DNA of 7,273 bases, taken from assembly GCA_007130555.1 (NCBI GenBank), contig SLSH01000050.1, positions 1 to 7,273 on the forward strand. Direction: 5' to 3'. The position numbers and the translations under genes were made by a program. This document shows, piece by piece, positions 1-6,883 of this stretch (positions are counted from its first letter, which is position 1; each line of letters begins with the position of its first letter). This DNA is from Bacteroidales bacterium (GTDB taxonomy: Bacteria > Bacteroidota > Bacteroidia > Bacteroidales > ML635J-15). The notes under the pieces were generated by a model that was given only the letters and a program-made list of their open reading frames with translations, did not search any database and was not told where the DNA came from.

Positions 1-251
1 AAATAATTAGGAGTACAAATACTGACATAATCAATTTTATCTTTTGTACGACTTAATTTTTCAATATGTCTTTCGAATCTTTCAAATTCGCAGAAAAAAT
101 CGGCATCAGGGAAATATGCATCCAAAAAACCGACATTATCGCTTTTGTCTAAAGTTGCAATTAGTTCATTATCGGTTTCTTTAATTGCTTTAACATGTCT
201 TTCAGCGATATAACCTGCAACACCTATTAGTGCGAATTTTTTTTTATGCAT
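1..251 (-). CDS. wbpB: WbpB/WlbA-type UDP-sugar-uronate 3-dehydrogenase, N-terminal part (runs off left edge)
   Basis: Reading the minus strand from the ATG at 251-249 gives 83 open codons to the window edge, beginning MHKKKFALIGVAGYIAERHV. The Rossmann dinucleotide-binding turn is G10-V-A-G13-Y-I-A16. The last visible codons read YVSICTPNY, at the place where Gfo/Idh/MocA oxidoreductases end the nucleotide-binding beta-sheet. The GVAGYIAxRH opening and the S-I-C-[ST]-P-N-Y stretch resemble Pseudomonas WbpB and Bordetella WlbA, which oxidise C3 of UDP-GlcNAcA using NAD in the cytoplasm. The catalytic half, including the EKP motif, lies outside the window. The start is 2 nt after the stop of the upstream acetyltransferase gene, so the two are surely co-transcribed and probably translationally coupled. 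Family membership is clear from the N-terminus; the exact sugar substrate is inferred from the neighbour. Confidence 0.85.
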   Translation of the reverse strand, partial: MHKKKFALIGVAGYIAERHVKAIKETDNELIATLDKSDNVGFLDAYFPDADFFCEFERFERHIEKLSRTKDKIDYVSICTPNY

Positions 252-253
252 AT

Positions 254-829
254 CTATAGTTTTTTAACCTGATTATTAATTAGTTGATATTTCCCTTTGG
301 TTTCGGGACATATTGCAATATTTTCTTTATCAAATAACAATTTATGTCCGGCTTCACTCATCCATCCTACGTGTTTTGCAGGATTTCCAACGACCAGAGA
401 ATAGTCTGCAACTTCTTTTGTAACAACTGCACCTGCACCGATAAATGCATATCTGCCTATGTCATGTCCGCAGACAATTGTAGCATTGGCTCCGATACTG
501 GCTCCTTTTTTTACAATTGTTTTTACATATTCATCTTTCCTGATAATAGCACTTCTGGGGTTTACAATATTTGTAAAAACCATCGAAGGACCTAGAAAAA
601 CATCATCTTCACAAATTACTCCCGTATAAATGGATACATTGTTCTGAATTTTAACATTATTACCAAGAACTACTTGTGGCGAAACGACAACATTTTGCCC
701 TATATTACAATTATCTCCGATCTTACAGTCAGACATGATATGACTGAAATGCCAGATTTTAGTTCCTTTGCCGATTATGCAATTATCGTCAATAACTGCT
801 GTTTCGTGTGCAAAATAATCCATACCCAT
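254..829 (-). CDS. wbpD: WbpD/WlbB-type UDP-sugar 3-N-acetyltransferase (left-handed beta-helix)
   Basis: This 191-residue protein would transfer acetyl from acetyl-CoA to the 3-amino group of UDP-GlcNAc(3NH2)A, the step after dehydrogenation and transamination in making UDP-2,3-diacetamido-2,3-dideoxyglucuronate for surface polysaccharides. Hexapeptide-repeat coils run from about residue 10 to 148 (for example IGKGTKI, IGDNCNIGQNV, LGNNVKIQNNV, IGANATI, IGAGAVV). A loop at 79-105 contains FLGPSMVFTN, NPRS and RKDEY, the signature of this subgroup, and VVGNPAK (146-152) closes the acetyl-CoA site. The C-terminal tail contains CPETKGKY. Length and order match full-length family members. Met1 (829) and Met3 (823) are both possible starts; Met3 aligns better with usual family N-termini. 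The gene leads a minus-strand operon with the dehydrogenase gene 2 nt downstream. The aminotransferase (WbpE type) that should act between them is not in the window. Assignment to the family is firm; the exact sugar is inferred. Confidence 0.9.
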   Translation of the reverse strand: MGMDYFAHETAVIDDNCIIGKGTKIWHFSHIMSDCKIGDNCNIGQNVVVSPQVVLGNNVKIQNNVSIYTGVICEDDVFLGPSMVFTNIVNPRSAIIRKDEYVKTIVKKGASIGANATIVCGHDIGRYAFIGAGAVVTKEVADYSLVVGNPAKHVGWMSEAGHKLLFDKENIAICPETKGKYQLINNQVKKL

Positions 830-851
830 ATATAATGTATTAAATTTATGG

Positions 852-859
852 CAAAAGTA
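852..859 (-). promoter_or_regulatory. Bacteroidota -7 promoter element for the wbpD-wbpB operon
   Basis: On the minus strand this reads TACTTTTG, a full match to the Bacteroidota -7 consensus TAnnTTTG. It would place the transcription start near 845, giving a leader of about 16 nt before the start codon at 829. No convincing -33 TTG lies at the expected spacing; the nearest is about 33 nt upstream, which is too far. No Shine-Dalgarno sequence is seen. Confidence 0.5.
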
Positions 860-928
860 TAAATAATTTTAAAATTATGAAATTTTTTATTTTCAATAAT
901 GATGTAAGTTCTATTTGCAGAAAAGTTT

Positions 929-1975
929 CTACCTGTATCCTTGCGTCTGAATATTTGTCAGTCCTGCCTCTTCAGCTGATTTAATTGCTTCTCTGTATTC
1001 TTCTCTTGTAATTCTTCGGCTTATATCGGGATAATTCGGGGCTTTAAATACGGGAGTATATTGCGACATTATATTTATATAAGTATTTTTTGGCAGATTT
1101 TCAGCAATCCATTCCATTACTTCCTTTGAGCAGGCGACATTATTCGGCATTACCAGATGTCTTATCATCAATCCTTTTTGCATTAATCCTGTTTTCTGAT
1201 CTTTTTTTGCCGTGCCGACTTGTCGCTGGATTTCAAGATGTGCTTTTTGTGCATAGTCAACATAATCATAAGCACCGATAGAATATTTCCCTGCTTTTTC
1301 GTTACAGCCGTATTTAAAATCGGTCAGATAAATATCAATAATCCCGTCTAAATATTTAAGTACATCGGGTTTTTCCCAGCCGCATGTATTATAAACAGTT
1401 GGAACTTTAAGCCCCTTTTCAACAGCTTTATCTAATGCCAGAACAATATGCGGAGAGTAATGTGTAGGAGTTACGAAATTAATATTATGACATCCTCTTT
1501 TTTGCAAAGCAATCATCATATCTGCAAGGTCTTCGATTGAATATTTTCTGCCTGCACCTCCCTGGCTTATTTCCGAATTTATGCAAAATACACAGAGCAA
1601 AGCACAATTAGTAAAGAAAATTGTGCCGGAGCCTCCTCTTCCTACAAGTTCGGGCTCTTCCCCGTAATGTGGTGTTGCCGAAGCAACTTCCAGATCACTG
1701 TTTGCCTTACAAAAACCCCGTTCTCCTTCAAGACGGTTTACTCCGCAATTTCTGGGACATAAATCGCAGGATTCCATCCTGTCCCATAATTCTTTACCAC
1801 GCTTTTTTAAGACCCCCTCTTTATGAAGTGAAATATAAGAAGGCGTATAATCTTTAATTTCCATAGATTTATTTGTTTTTAAATTTTCTTCCGGAGAATT
1901 ATTTGCAGATGGACTCGAACACTTGACAAATACTAATGATAAGAAACAAAATAATGATAATTTAAATATAGCCAT
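929..1975 (-). CDS. PflX/COG1313-type radical SAM protein with an N-terminal lipoprotein-like leader
   Basis: This 348-residue protein has the radical SAM cluster motif CxxxCxxC at Cys124, Cys128 and Cys131 (NCALLCVFC), which would bind a 4Fe-4S cluster and cleave S-adenosylmethionine. Before it lies a four-cysteine module (Cys70, 73, 77, 89; CDLCPRNC then GFC), typical of the PflX group, which resembles pyruvate formate-lyase activating enzymes but has no established substrate. Other family blocks are NINFVTPTHY, YNTCGWE, IYLTDFKYG, IRHLVMPNN and ISRRITREEY. The residue after Cys131 is Ile where I would expect Gln. Residues 1-19 are odd: a Lys at 5, a hydrophobic run, then VKCSS and a Ser/Asn/Pro/Glu-rich linker to 37, as in a lipoprotein. 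Lys at -1 to Cys19 is not canonical. A second start, Met38 (1864), would give a normal 311-residue cytoplasmic enzyme. The upstream start is kept because a good -7 element precedes it. The gene appears to be transcribed alone. Confidence 0.85.
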   Translation of the reverse strand: MAIFKLSLFCFLSLVFVKCSSPSANNSPEENLKTNKSMEIKDYTPSYISLHKEGVLKKRGKELWDRMESCDLCPRNCGVNRLEGERGFCKANSDLEVASATPHYGEEPELVGRGGSGTIFFTNCALLCVFCINSEISQGGAGRKYSIEDLADMMIALQKRGCHNINFVTPTHYSPHIVLALDKAVEKGLKVPTVYNTCGWEKPDVLKYLDGIIDIYLTDFKYGCNEKAGKYSIGAYDYVDYAQKAHLEIQRQVGTAKKDQKTGLMQKGLMIRHLVMPNNVACSKEVMEWIAENLPKNTYINIMSQYTPVFKAPNYPDISRRITREEYREAIKSAEEAGLTNIQTQGYR

Positions 1976-2000
1976 AGTTTAATTTTATTGTTTTACAATA

Positions 2001-2008
2001 CAAATTTA
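2001..2008 (-). promoter_or_regulatory. Bacteroidota -7 promoter element for the radical SAM gene
   Basis: The minus strand reads TAAATTTG, a full TAnnTTTG match. Transcription would begin near 1994, about 19 nt before the ATG at 1975. This supports the longer, leader-bearing form of the radical SAM protein, since a transcript from here includes that start. No TTG is seen at the -33 position. Confidence 0.5.
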
Positions 2009-2048
2009 CGGAATTTTTCTTTGATAATAAAAAAGGTTTTGTTAAAAT

Positions 2049-2064
2049 AATTGAAAAGTCAATT
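2049..2064 (-). terminator. Possible weak stem-loop after the 805-residue membrane protein gene
   Basis: On the minus strand the sequence AATTGA-CTTT-TCAATT forms a perfect 6-bp stem with a 4-nt loop, 13 nt past the stop codon at 2077, followed by ATTTTAAC. The stem is almost all A-T and the T-run is short, so as an intrinsic terminator it is weak. Its place between two same-strand genes, the second with its own promoter, is the main argument for it. Confidence 0.25.
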
Positions 2065-2076
2065 ATAAATTTATAT

Positions 2077-4494
2077 TTACCTCTTCCTCCTCAGCCAAAA
2101 AATTGCTCCCACTGCCATTAGATAGGCAATTCCTGCTAACCCTATAACAAGCACCGAGCCTGCTTCAACGGCAATAATTAATGCCATAGGTGTTGCAATT
2201 ACCGAAAAAAAGCCATTTATACCCCATGCCCATGCAAGTTTATCATCATGTTTTTGTTTTGATAATGTTTGTAGTCCCAGCGGGAAAGGCATTCCCATAA
2301 AAAATGCAGGCAATCCTACTATTAAGCAGGTTATTATAACTCTCATAACAAGATTATATCCTGCCGTATAGCGTAAAAATCCCGTAAGGAATAAAGAATA
2401 TATTATTAAAATTAAAAAAATCAGAATAAAAATTATGTAAAACTTTCTTGTATCAGGTTTTACTCTTGATGAAAAATAACTGCCTATTCCCGAAACAAGC
2501 AACATAATACTTAATACCGCACTTACGGCATATACGGGCTGTCCGAGATAAAGCACAAATCTTTGAATTAAAATAATTTCGGCAAACATAAAACCAAGCC
2601 CTATCGCCCCGAAATAAAAAAGTACAGGCATTTTTCCCCTGCTTTTTTTCATCCATGCAAAAGGGAGTAAAATCAGAACAGCCGAAAATATCAGAGCTAT
2701 TATAAAAGTCAGCCAGACAATAATATAACCAAGCTCAATAAACGGAATCTCCTGCCAGCGATATTCCTGTAACAACTCTTTTAGTTTTGAGATTTTTATG
2801 TAGCGGGAAAAATACGGCTTATTATCAGTAGCAGGATAAATGTAAAACATGTAATCATCAATTTCTTCGCGTGATTCATTTTTCAGTATTTTATCAGTTA
2901 GTTCAAATATTTCGGTTTCTTCTATATAATTGAAAAAAATACGTTCTTCGTTAGTAATTCCGGGCAAAATAAACGGGTCAAATCCCATTTTGTTACAGAA
3001 ATTTCTTATATCGGATATATTTTTAGCCTTAAGTTTTTGCTTGCTGACGATATATGTTATTGCAGTCCAGCTTCTTACCGCAGCGATATGGTTCTCAGGA
3101 TTTGTAATTCCGTAATTTTTCAGCATCGCAATAAAACTTGCGGTGGTTTTCAGACTTGCTCTCGGGGGGAAGTCTGTATAAACGGTAACTGCGATAAGTC
3201 CGTTATCCGAAAGATTTTGCATATATGTATCAAGAGCTTGTGTTGTTAGAGAGAACTCTTCGCGGATTGCCTGTAATCCTGAATTTCCGCCGAAACTTCC
3301 GACAGAAGGCATAACAATCAAATCAAATTTTTCATCGGTATTATTAAAAAATGCTCTTGCTTCGATATTATGCAGTTCGGCTTTATTATCCGAATAAACC
3401 GAATGAAAATTTTCCGTATGCCATTTTTCCAGTGCATTTAACATACTTATTTCGGACTCAATTGCAAAAACTCTGTTTGCATTTTTTCTGAGAGCCTGAG
3501 CAACAAGAGTTCCTGTTCCGCTTTGTATTACAGCCACCGATTGAAAATCTCCGATAACATAAGGCAATTTATATGTCGTGAAATCAAGAATATCCTCTGT
3601 TTGGCCGGGTTGATATTTTGGGATAAAGCCCGCAGCATTTCCGTTTACAAAAACCATGGGTTTAACGGGTACTTGTCCTGTAAAATGCAGGCTTAATCCC
3701 GGTGCATACCGTAAATATTCCGATTCAACTATCTCTACCATGGATGATATTCCGCTTTCTGTTATTTTTATCCGGGCATCGGGAATTAATAATGTTCTTG
3801 ATAATGATTTATATTGAGAAAGAGAAGGAGAAACGGGTTTAATTATATTCCAAGTAATTACTATCAGGAGAATTGTATATGCAGAAATAAACAGAATTTT
3901 ACTTTTACGCGGAAAAATTATTAATGATGCAATAGCCGGAAAAAATGTTGCAACAACAAGAGCGTTCTGTGGCAGAAAATAAAAGAGTATAATTATGCCG
4001 ATAGTACCTCCAATCCCTGAACCAACGAGATTTGAAAAATACAATTTTCCTATTCCCGCGACATATTTGACATATATCATTCCTATTGCAAGAGAGGCTG
4101 TAAAGAACGGCAGGAAAAACAAAAACAGAAATAATGCCAGACGTAAAAGCTGGTCGGCAGAACTGAAGACAAGAAAAGTATCGAATTTGAATAATTCGTG
4201 CTGTGATAATCTGTATGCCATCAGCATAAACAGTGAGCTTAAAATCATCATCAGCGGGATTAGTTTTTCGGAATGTTTCAGCAGTTTTTGCTTTGTAAGA
4301 GCCAGTAAAGTTCCGCTAACTCCAAATCCAAGCATTGCAATACCGATAATCATATTTGCAAAATGGTCCCACTGTACTACGGATAAAATCCGCATCAGAA
4401 TAATCTGAAAACTTATAATTGATAATGAATGGAAAAAAAGAGAGAACAGTAACTTCTTTGCATAAATTGTATTTGCTAAGCTCACATTTGTCAT
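2077..4494 (-). CDS. Large membrane protein with an embedded spermidine-synthase-like (SAM-methyltransferase fold) domain
   Basis: This 805-residue protein has about seven hydrophobic segments at 15-37, 45-66, 78-95, 115-141, 150-174, 177-194 and 198-218. A soluble region follows at about 220-583, then another six or seven segments at about 585-612, 622-646, 652-675, 684-706, 714-740 and 760-800. The soluble part has a spermidine-synthase/methyltransferase Rossmann core: VAVIQSGTGTL (320-330) as the SAM-type glycine loop, VFAIESE (342-348) with an acidic residue ending strand 2, and FDLIVMP (390-396) where the catalytic strand should be. The family block PATDNKPYF is at 554-562. The aminopropyltransferase D-S/T-x-D-P motif is absent (MPSVGSFGG instead), so it probably does not make spermidine. 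C-terminal blocks GLGFMFAEIILIQRF, MGMPFPLG and AWAWGINGFFSV mark a known but functionally uncharacterised family. It appears monocistronic, with its own -7 element. Substrate is unknown. Confidence 0.8.
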   Translation of the reverse strand: MTNVSLANTIYAKKLLFSLFFHSLSIISFQIILMRILSVVQWDHFANMIIGIAMLGFGVSGTLLALTKQKLLKHSEKLIPLMMILSSLFMLMAYRLSQHELFKFDTFLVFSSADQLLRLALFLFLFFLPFFTASLAIGMIYVKYVAGIGKLYFSNLVGSGIGGTIGIIILFYFLPQNALVVATFFPAIASLIIFPRKSKILFISAYTILLIVITWNIIKPVSPSLSQYKSLSRTLLIPDARIKITESGISSMVEIVESEYLRYAPGLSLHFTGQVPVKPMVFVNGNAAGFIPKYQPGQTEDILDFTTYKLPYVIGDFQSVAVIQSGTGTLVAQALRKNANRVFAIESEISMLNALEKWHTENFHSVYSDNKAELHNIEARAFFNNTDEKFDLIVMPSVGSFGGNSGLQAIREEFSLTTQALDTYMQNLSDNGLIAVTVYTDFPPRASLKTTASFIAMLKNYGITNPENHIAAVRSWTAITYIVSKQKLKAKNISDIRNFCNKMGFDPFILPGITNEERIFFNYIEETEIFELTDKILKNESREEIDDYMFYIYPATDNKPYFSRYIKISKLKELLQEYRWQEIPFIELGYIIVWLTFIIALIFSAVLILLPFAWMKKSRGKMPVLFYFGAIGLGFMFAEIILIQRFVLYLGQPVYAVSAVLSIMLLVSGIGSYFSSRVKPDTRKFYIIFILIFLILIIYSLFLTGFLRYTAGYNLVMRVIITCLIVGLPAFFMGMPFPLGLQTLSKQKHDDKLAWAWGINGFFSVIATPMALIIAVEAGSVLVIGLAGIAYLMAVGAIFWLRRKR

Positions 4495-4517
4495 ACTCGA
4501 ATATTTGAAAATTCAAA

Positions 4518-4525
4518 CAAATATA
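4518..4525 (-). promoter_or_regulatory. Bacteroidota -7 promoter element for the 805-residue membrane protein gene
   Basis: The minus strand reads TATATTTG, matching TAnnTTTG in full. The transcript would start near 4511, about 17 nt before the ATG at 4494. The only upstream TTG is about 31 nt away, beyond the usual spacing of roughly 19 nt, so the -33 element is not supported. Confidence 0.5.
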
Positions 4526-4634
4526 ATAAATTTTATAAATTTAGATGCTTTTTTAACAATTTTTATATTAATAATCAGCATAACGGTAATCGGACATTAT
4601 GGACAGACACTAAATAATACCAAATATTATAATA

Positions 4635-4651
4635 CTGAAGTTTCGCAGATA
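4635..4651 (-). repeat. Inverted copy of a 17-nt dispersed repeat (partner at 6701-6717)
   Basis: On the minus strand this reads TATCTGCGAAACTTCAG. It matches the plus-strand sequence at 6701-6717 in 16 of 17 positions (G versus A at position 8). The two copies lie in opposite orientation on either side of aspS. A shorter relative (TATCTGCAAAA) is at 7153-7163. Confidence 0.6.
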
Positions 4652-4663
4652 CATTAAGTATCT
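4647..4663. repeat. Small perfect hairpin overlapping the repeat copy
   Basis: AGATAC-ATTAA-GTATCT forms a perfect 6-bp stem with a 5-nt loop. It shares its left arm with the repeat copy at 4635-4651. In the related copy at 7143-7166 the same place holds the palindrome AGATATCT, so the loop seems to be a variable insert in a palindromic repeat end. Confidence 0.5.
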
Positions 4664-4783
4664 TATAGCGTTGACTAGTAGATGATTATGTTTTTCGTCT
4701 CCCATAAAACACGATTATACCCATATTAAGTTAAAAACATATTCTTTCTCTTTTATCAATATGATTATTCTAAATAAATATAT

Positions 4784-4791
4784 TAGTTTTG
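4784..4791 (+). promoter_or_regulatory. Bacteroidota -7 promoter element for aspS
   Basis: TAGTTTTG matches TAnnTTTG in full. Transcription would start near 4798, giving a leader of about 31 nt before the ATG at 4829. The leader is too short for a T-box or other large riboswitch. No clear -33 TTG was found. Confidence 0.5.
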
Positions 4792-4828
4792 TAATAAAAT
4801 TTTTTATGACATCTAAACCTATAATACA

Positions 4829-6574
4829 ATGTACAGAACACATAATTGCGGAGAATTAAGAGCAGAACATCTCGGGCAGAACATAAAACTTTGCGGATGG
4901 GTACAGTTAAAAAGAGATAAAGGCGGTATGATATGGATAGATTTACGCGACAGATACGGAATTACCCAGCTTGCATTCGAAAAAACACAAATTTCAAAGG
5001 AACTTTTAGAAAAAGTAAATAATATTCATCGCGAATATGTTTTACAGGTTGATGGCGAAGTTATCGAAAGATTCAGTAAAAACGATAAAATCCCTACCGG
5101 AGATATAGAAATAAAAGTTAAAGATATTGAGATTCTTAATACTTCGGAAACGCCTCCTTTTACAATTATTGACGATACAGACGGCGGTGATGAATTGCGG
5201 ATGAAATACAGATACTTAGATATCAGAAGAGAGCCTGTTAAAAATGCATTGATTTTACGACATAAAATAGCACAAAAAACACGGCAATATCTTGACAATA
5301 AGGATTTTATTGAAGTAGAAACGCCGTTTTTAATAAAGTCAACCCCCGAAGGTGCAAGAGATTTTGTAGTTCCTTCGCGGATGAATCCCGGAGAATTTTA
5401 CGCTCTGCCGCAATCTCCGCAGACTTTTAAGCAATTACTCATGATTTCGGGAATTGACAAGTATTTTCAAATCGTTAAATGCTTCCGTGACGAAGACCTG
5501 CGTGCCGACAGACAACCTGAATTTACTCAGATTGACTGCGAAATGTCGTTTGTTGACAAACAGGATATACTAGACGAATTTGAAGGACTTATCAAATATT
5601 TGTTTAAATCCGTAAAAGAAATTGAAATTAAAGGCAGGTTTCCCGTAATGTCTTATAACGAAGCCATGGAAAAATACGGTTGCGACAAACCCGATATCCG
5701 TTTCGGAATGACTATAACGGATATTAGCGAAATTGCCAAAAGTAAGGACTTTATGGTTTTTAACAAAGCAGAATATATCGGTGCAATTTGTGTAAAATCC
5801 GAAGAAGAATTTACTAGAAAACAAATTGATGCTTATACCGATTTTGTAAAAACTCCTCAGGTAGGAGCACAAGGAATGGTTTTCTGCAAATACAATTCTG
5901 ACGGCAGTTTAAAATCATCCGTTGATAAATTTTTTACGCAGGACGATTTAAAAATCTGGGCAGAGCAAATAAATGCAAGTCCCGGGGATTTAATTCTAAT
6001 TCTTGCCGGCGAAAAATACAACACCCTTAATGCATTAAGCGAATTAAGACTAAAACTTGCAAATGATTTGAATCTGAAACCGACAGGCACTTTTGCCCCT
6101 CTTTGGGTAGTTGATTTTCCGCTTCTGGAGTGGGACGAAGAAACTAAAAGATTTTATGCAAAACATCATCCGTTTACAATGCCTTACGAAGAAGACATTA
6201 AATATTTTGATACCGATGCCTCAAAAATCAGGGCAAAGGCTTATGACTTGGTAATAAACGGAGTTGAAATAGGCGGAGGTTCTATAAGAATTTATAATAA
6301 GGAATTGCAGGAAAAGATGTTTAAAAATCTCGGTTTTACAAAAGAAGAAGCCGAAGCCCAGTTCGGATTTTTAATGAATGCCTTTAAATACGGAGCTCCA
6401 CCGCATGGCGGAATTGCCTTGGGATTTGACAGACTTTGTGCATTATTCGGAGGCTCCGAATCTATACGTGATTATATAGCATTTCCAAAAAACAACGCAG
6501 GAAGGGATATTATGATTGACAGCCCCTCCAAAATATCAAAAGAACAATTGAAAGAATTGGGATTGAAAATTTGA
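4829..6574 (+). CDS. aspS: Aspartyl-tRNA synthetase (bacterial type), complete
   Basis: This 581-residue class II synthetase attaches aspartate to tRNA-Asp in the cytoplasm using ATP. The start MYRTHNCGELR is the usual bacterial AspRS N-terminus, and an ATG 23 nt upstream is out of frame. Residues 15-105 form the OB-fold anticodon-binding domain (GWVQLKRDKGGMIWIDLRDR at 23-42). Motif 1 spans about 161-179 (IEVETPFL, STPEGARDF), QSPQ is at 195-198, motif 2 is FRDEDLRADRQPEFTQ (219-234), the bacterial insertion domain is about 285-425, GGGSIRIYN is at 482-490, and motif 3 is GIALGFDRL (528-536). No key residue is missing, and the length fits the usual size of about 590. Lys31 occupies the position where His or Leu has been linked to tRNA-Asn discrimination, so specificity cannot be read from it. 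It is transcribed alone from the plus strand. Confidence 0.98.
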   Translation: MYRTHNCGELRAEHLGQNIKLCGWVQLKRDKGGMIWIDLRDRYGITQLAFEKTQISKELLEKVNNIHREYVLQVDGEVIERFSKNDKIPTGDIEIKVKDIEILNTSETPPFTIIDDTDGGDELRMKYRYLDIRREPVKNALILRHKIAQKTRQYLDNKDFIEVETPFLIKSTPEGARDFVVPSRMNPGEFYALPQSPQTFKQLLMISGIDKYFQIVKCFRDEDLRADRQPEFTQIDCEMSFVDKQDILDEFEGLIKYLFKSVKEIEIKGRFPVMSYNEAMEKYGCDKPDIRFGMTITDISEIAKSKDFMVFNKAEYIGAICVKSEEEFTRKQIDAYTDFVKTPQVGAQGMVFCKYNSDGSLKSSVDKFFTQDDLKIWAEQINASPGDLILILAGEKYNTLNALSELRLKLANDLNLKPTGTFAPLWVVDFPLLEWDEETKRFYAKHHPFTMPYEEDIKYFDTDASKIRAKAYDLVINGVEIGGGSIRIYNKELQEKMFKNLGFTKEEAEAQFGFLMNAFKYGAPPHGGIALGFDRLCALFGGSESIRDYIAFPKNNAGRDIMIDSPSKISKEQLKELGLKI

Positions 6575-6688
6575 AAAATCCGGGTTAAATTTCAAACTTC
6601 GCCTTGACTTTTTAACATTTATTTCCATACTTGTCCGTTCTAATGCGACAATTTTAATTTTTGTATCATTTTGTTAAATTCTTTTTGA

Positions 6689-6712
6689 AAAGGAATAGCA
6701 TATCTGCAAAAC
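6689..6712 (+). repeat. Direct repeat copy 1 (AAAGGAATAG...ATCTGCAAAA unit)
   Basis: AAAGGAATAG is followed by CATATCTGCAAAAC. Copy 2 at 7143-7166 has the same unit with one base fewer after AAAGGAATAG. This copy continues into ACTTCAG, the part shared with the inverted copy at 4635-4651. Confidence 0.6.
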
Positions 6713-6828
6713 TTCAGCAATAATAATGTAATAAGGTTTTAAAAACCACAGAATTTTATCCCAAACCGCTAAGAAGATAATAAAATGCATATTGTTAGTA
6801 TGCCGGTATTACAATCAAATAGAGGCGC

Positions 6829-6845
6829 CAACTCCGTAGGAGTTG
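6829..6845. repeat. Perfect hairpin with CC-GTA-GG core (first of three)
   Basis: CAACTCC-GTA-GGAGTTG is a perfect 7-bp stem with a GTA loop. The same core with different complementary arms recurs at 7191-7203 and 7242-7254. It sits 5 nt before the larger hairpin at 6851-6883 and just after a GGCGCC palindrome (6824-6829). Confidence 0.8.
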
Positions 6846-6850
6846 AATAT

Positions 6851-6883
6851 TTGTAACCCCGACTTTCAAGTCGGGGGTTACAA
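6851..6883. repeat. Strong 15-bp GC-containing hairpin
   Basis: Arm TTGTAACCCCGACTT (6851-6865) pairs with 6868-6883 across a 2-nt TC interval, with one unpaired extra G in the run of five G at 6873-6877. It is the strongest hairpin in the window and its GC-rich centre stands out from the AT-rich surroundings. GAATAT flanks it on both sides (6845-6850 and 6885-6890). There is no T-run on either side, so it is not a classical terminator. Confidence 0.8.

Larger units (their letters stand above)
4495..4828. other. Divergent intergenic region (334 nt) with two promoters and a repeat relic
   Basis: This very AT-rich gap separates the minus-strand membrane protein gene from plus-strand aspS. It holds a -7 element near each end (4518-4525 minus, 4784-4791 plus). 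In the middle, at 4635-4663, is a repeat copy joined to a small hairpin. No open frame of useful length, tRNA or recognisable riboswitch was found. The rest (about 4540-4630 and 4665-4780) has no structure I can support. Confidence 0.6.

Noticed and set aside
3995..4408. 137-residue plus-strand open frame opposite the membrane protein gene.
   Set aside because: Its composition is that of an antisense shadow of hydrophobic codons, with no recognisable domain or promoter.
4316..4516. 66-residue open frame on the minus strand overlapping the start of the membrane protein gene.
   Set aside because: It lies mostly inside the membrane protein gene in another frame, has no family likeness, and the longer frame has clear membrane and family features.
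4495..4828. T-box or other riboswitch controlling aspS.
   Set aside because: The inferred aspS leader is only about 31 nt, and no T-box sequence or stem array is visible in the gap.
6570..6596. Inverted repeat TTTGAAA/TTTCAAA overlapping the aspS stop codon, considered as a terminator.
   Set aside because: The stem is 7 bp and almost all A-T, the loop is 13 nt and no T-run follows, so an intrinsic terminator is not supported.
6661..6722. Frame reading ...KRNSISAKLQQ-stop, with the repeat at 4635-4651 encoding a similar SAKLQ in reverse, considered as a shared protein C-terminus or transposase relic.
   Set aside because: The frame is closed by a stop just upstream at 6655-6657 and the match to the other copy covers only about five residues. 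A DNA-level repeat explains it better than coding.
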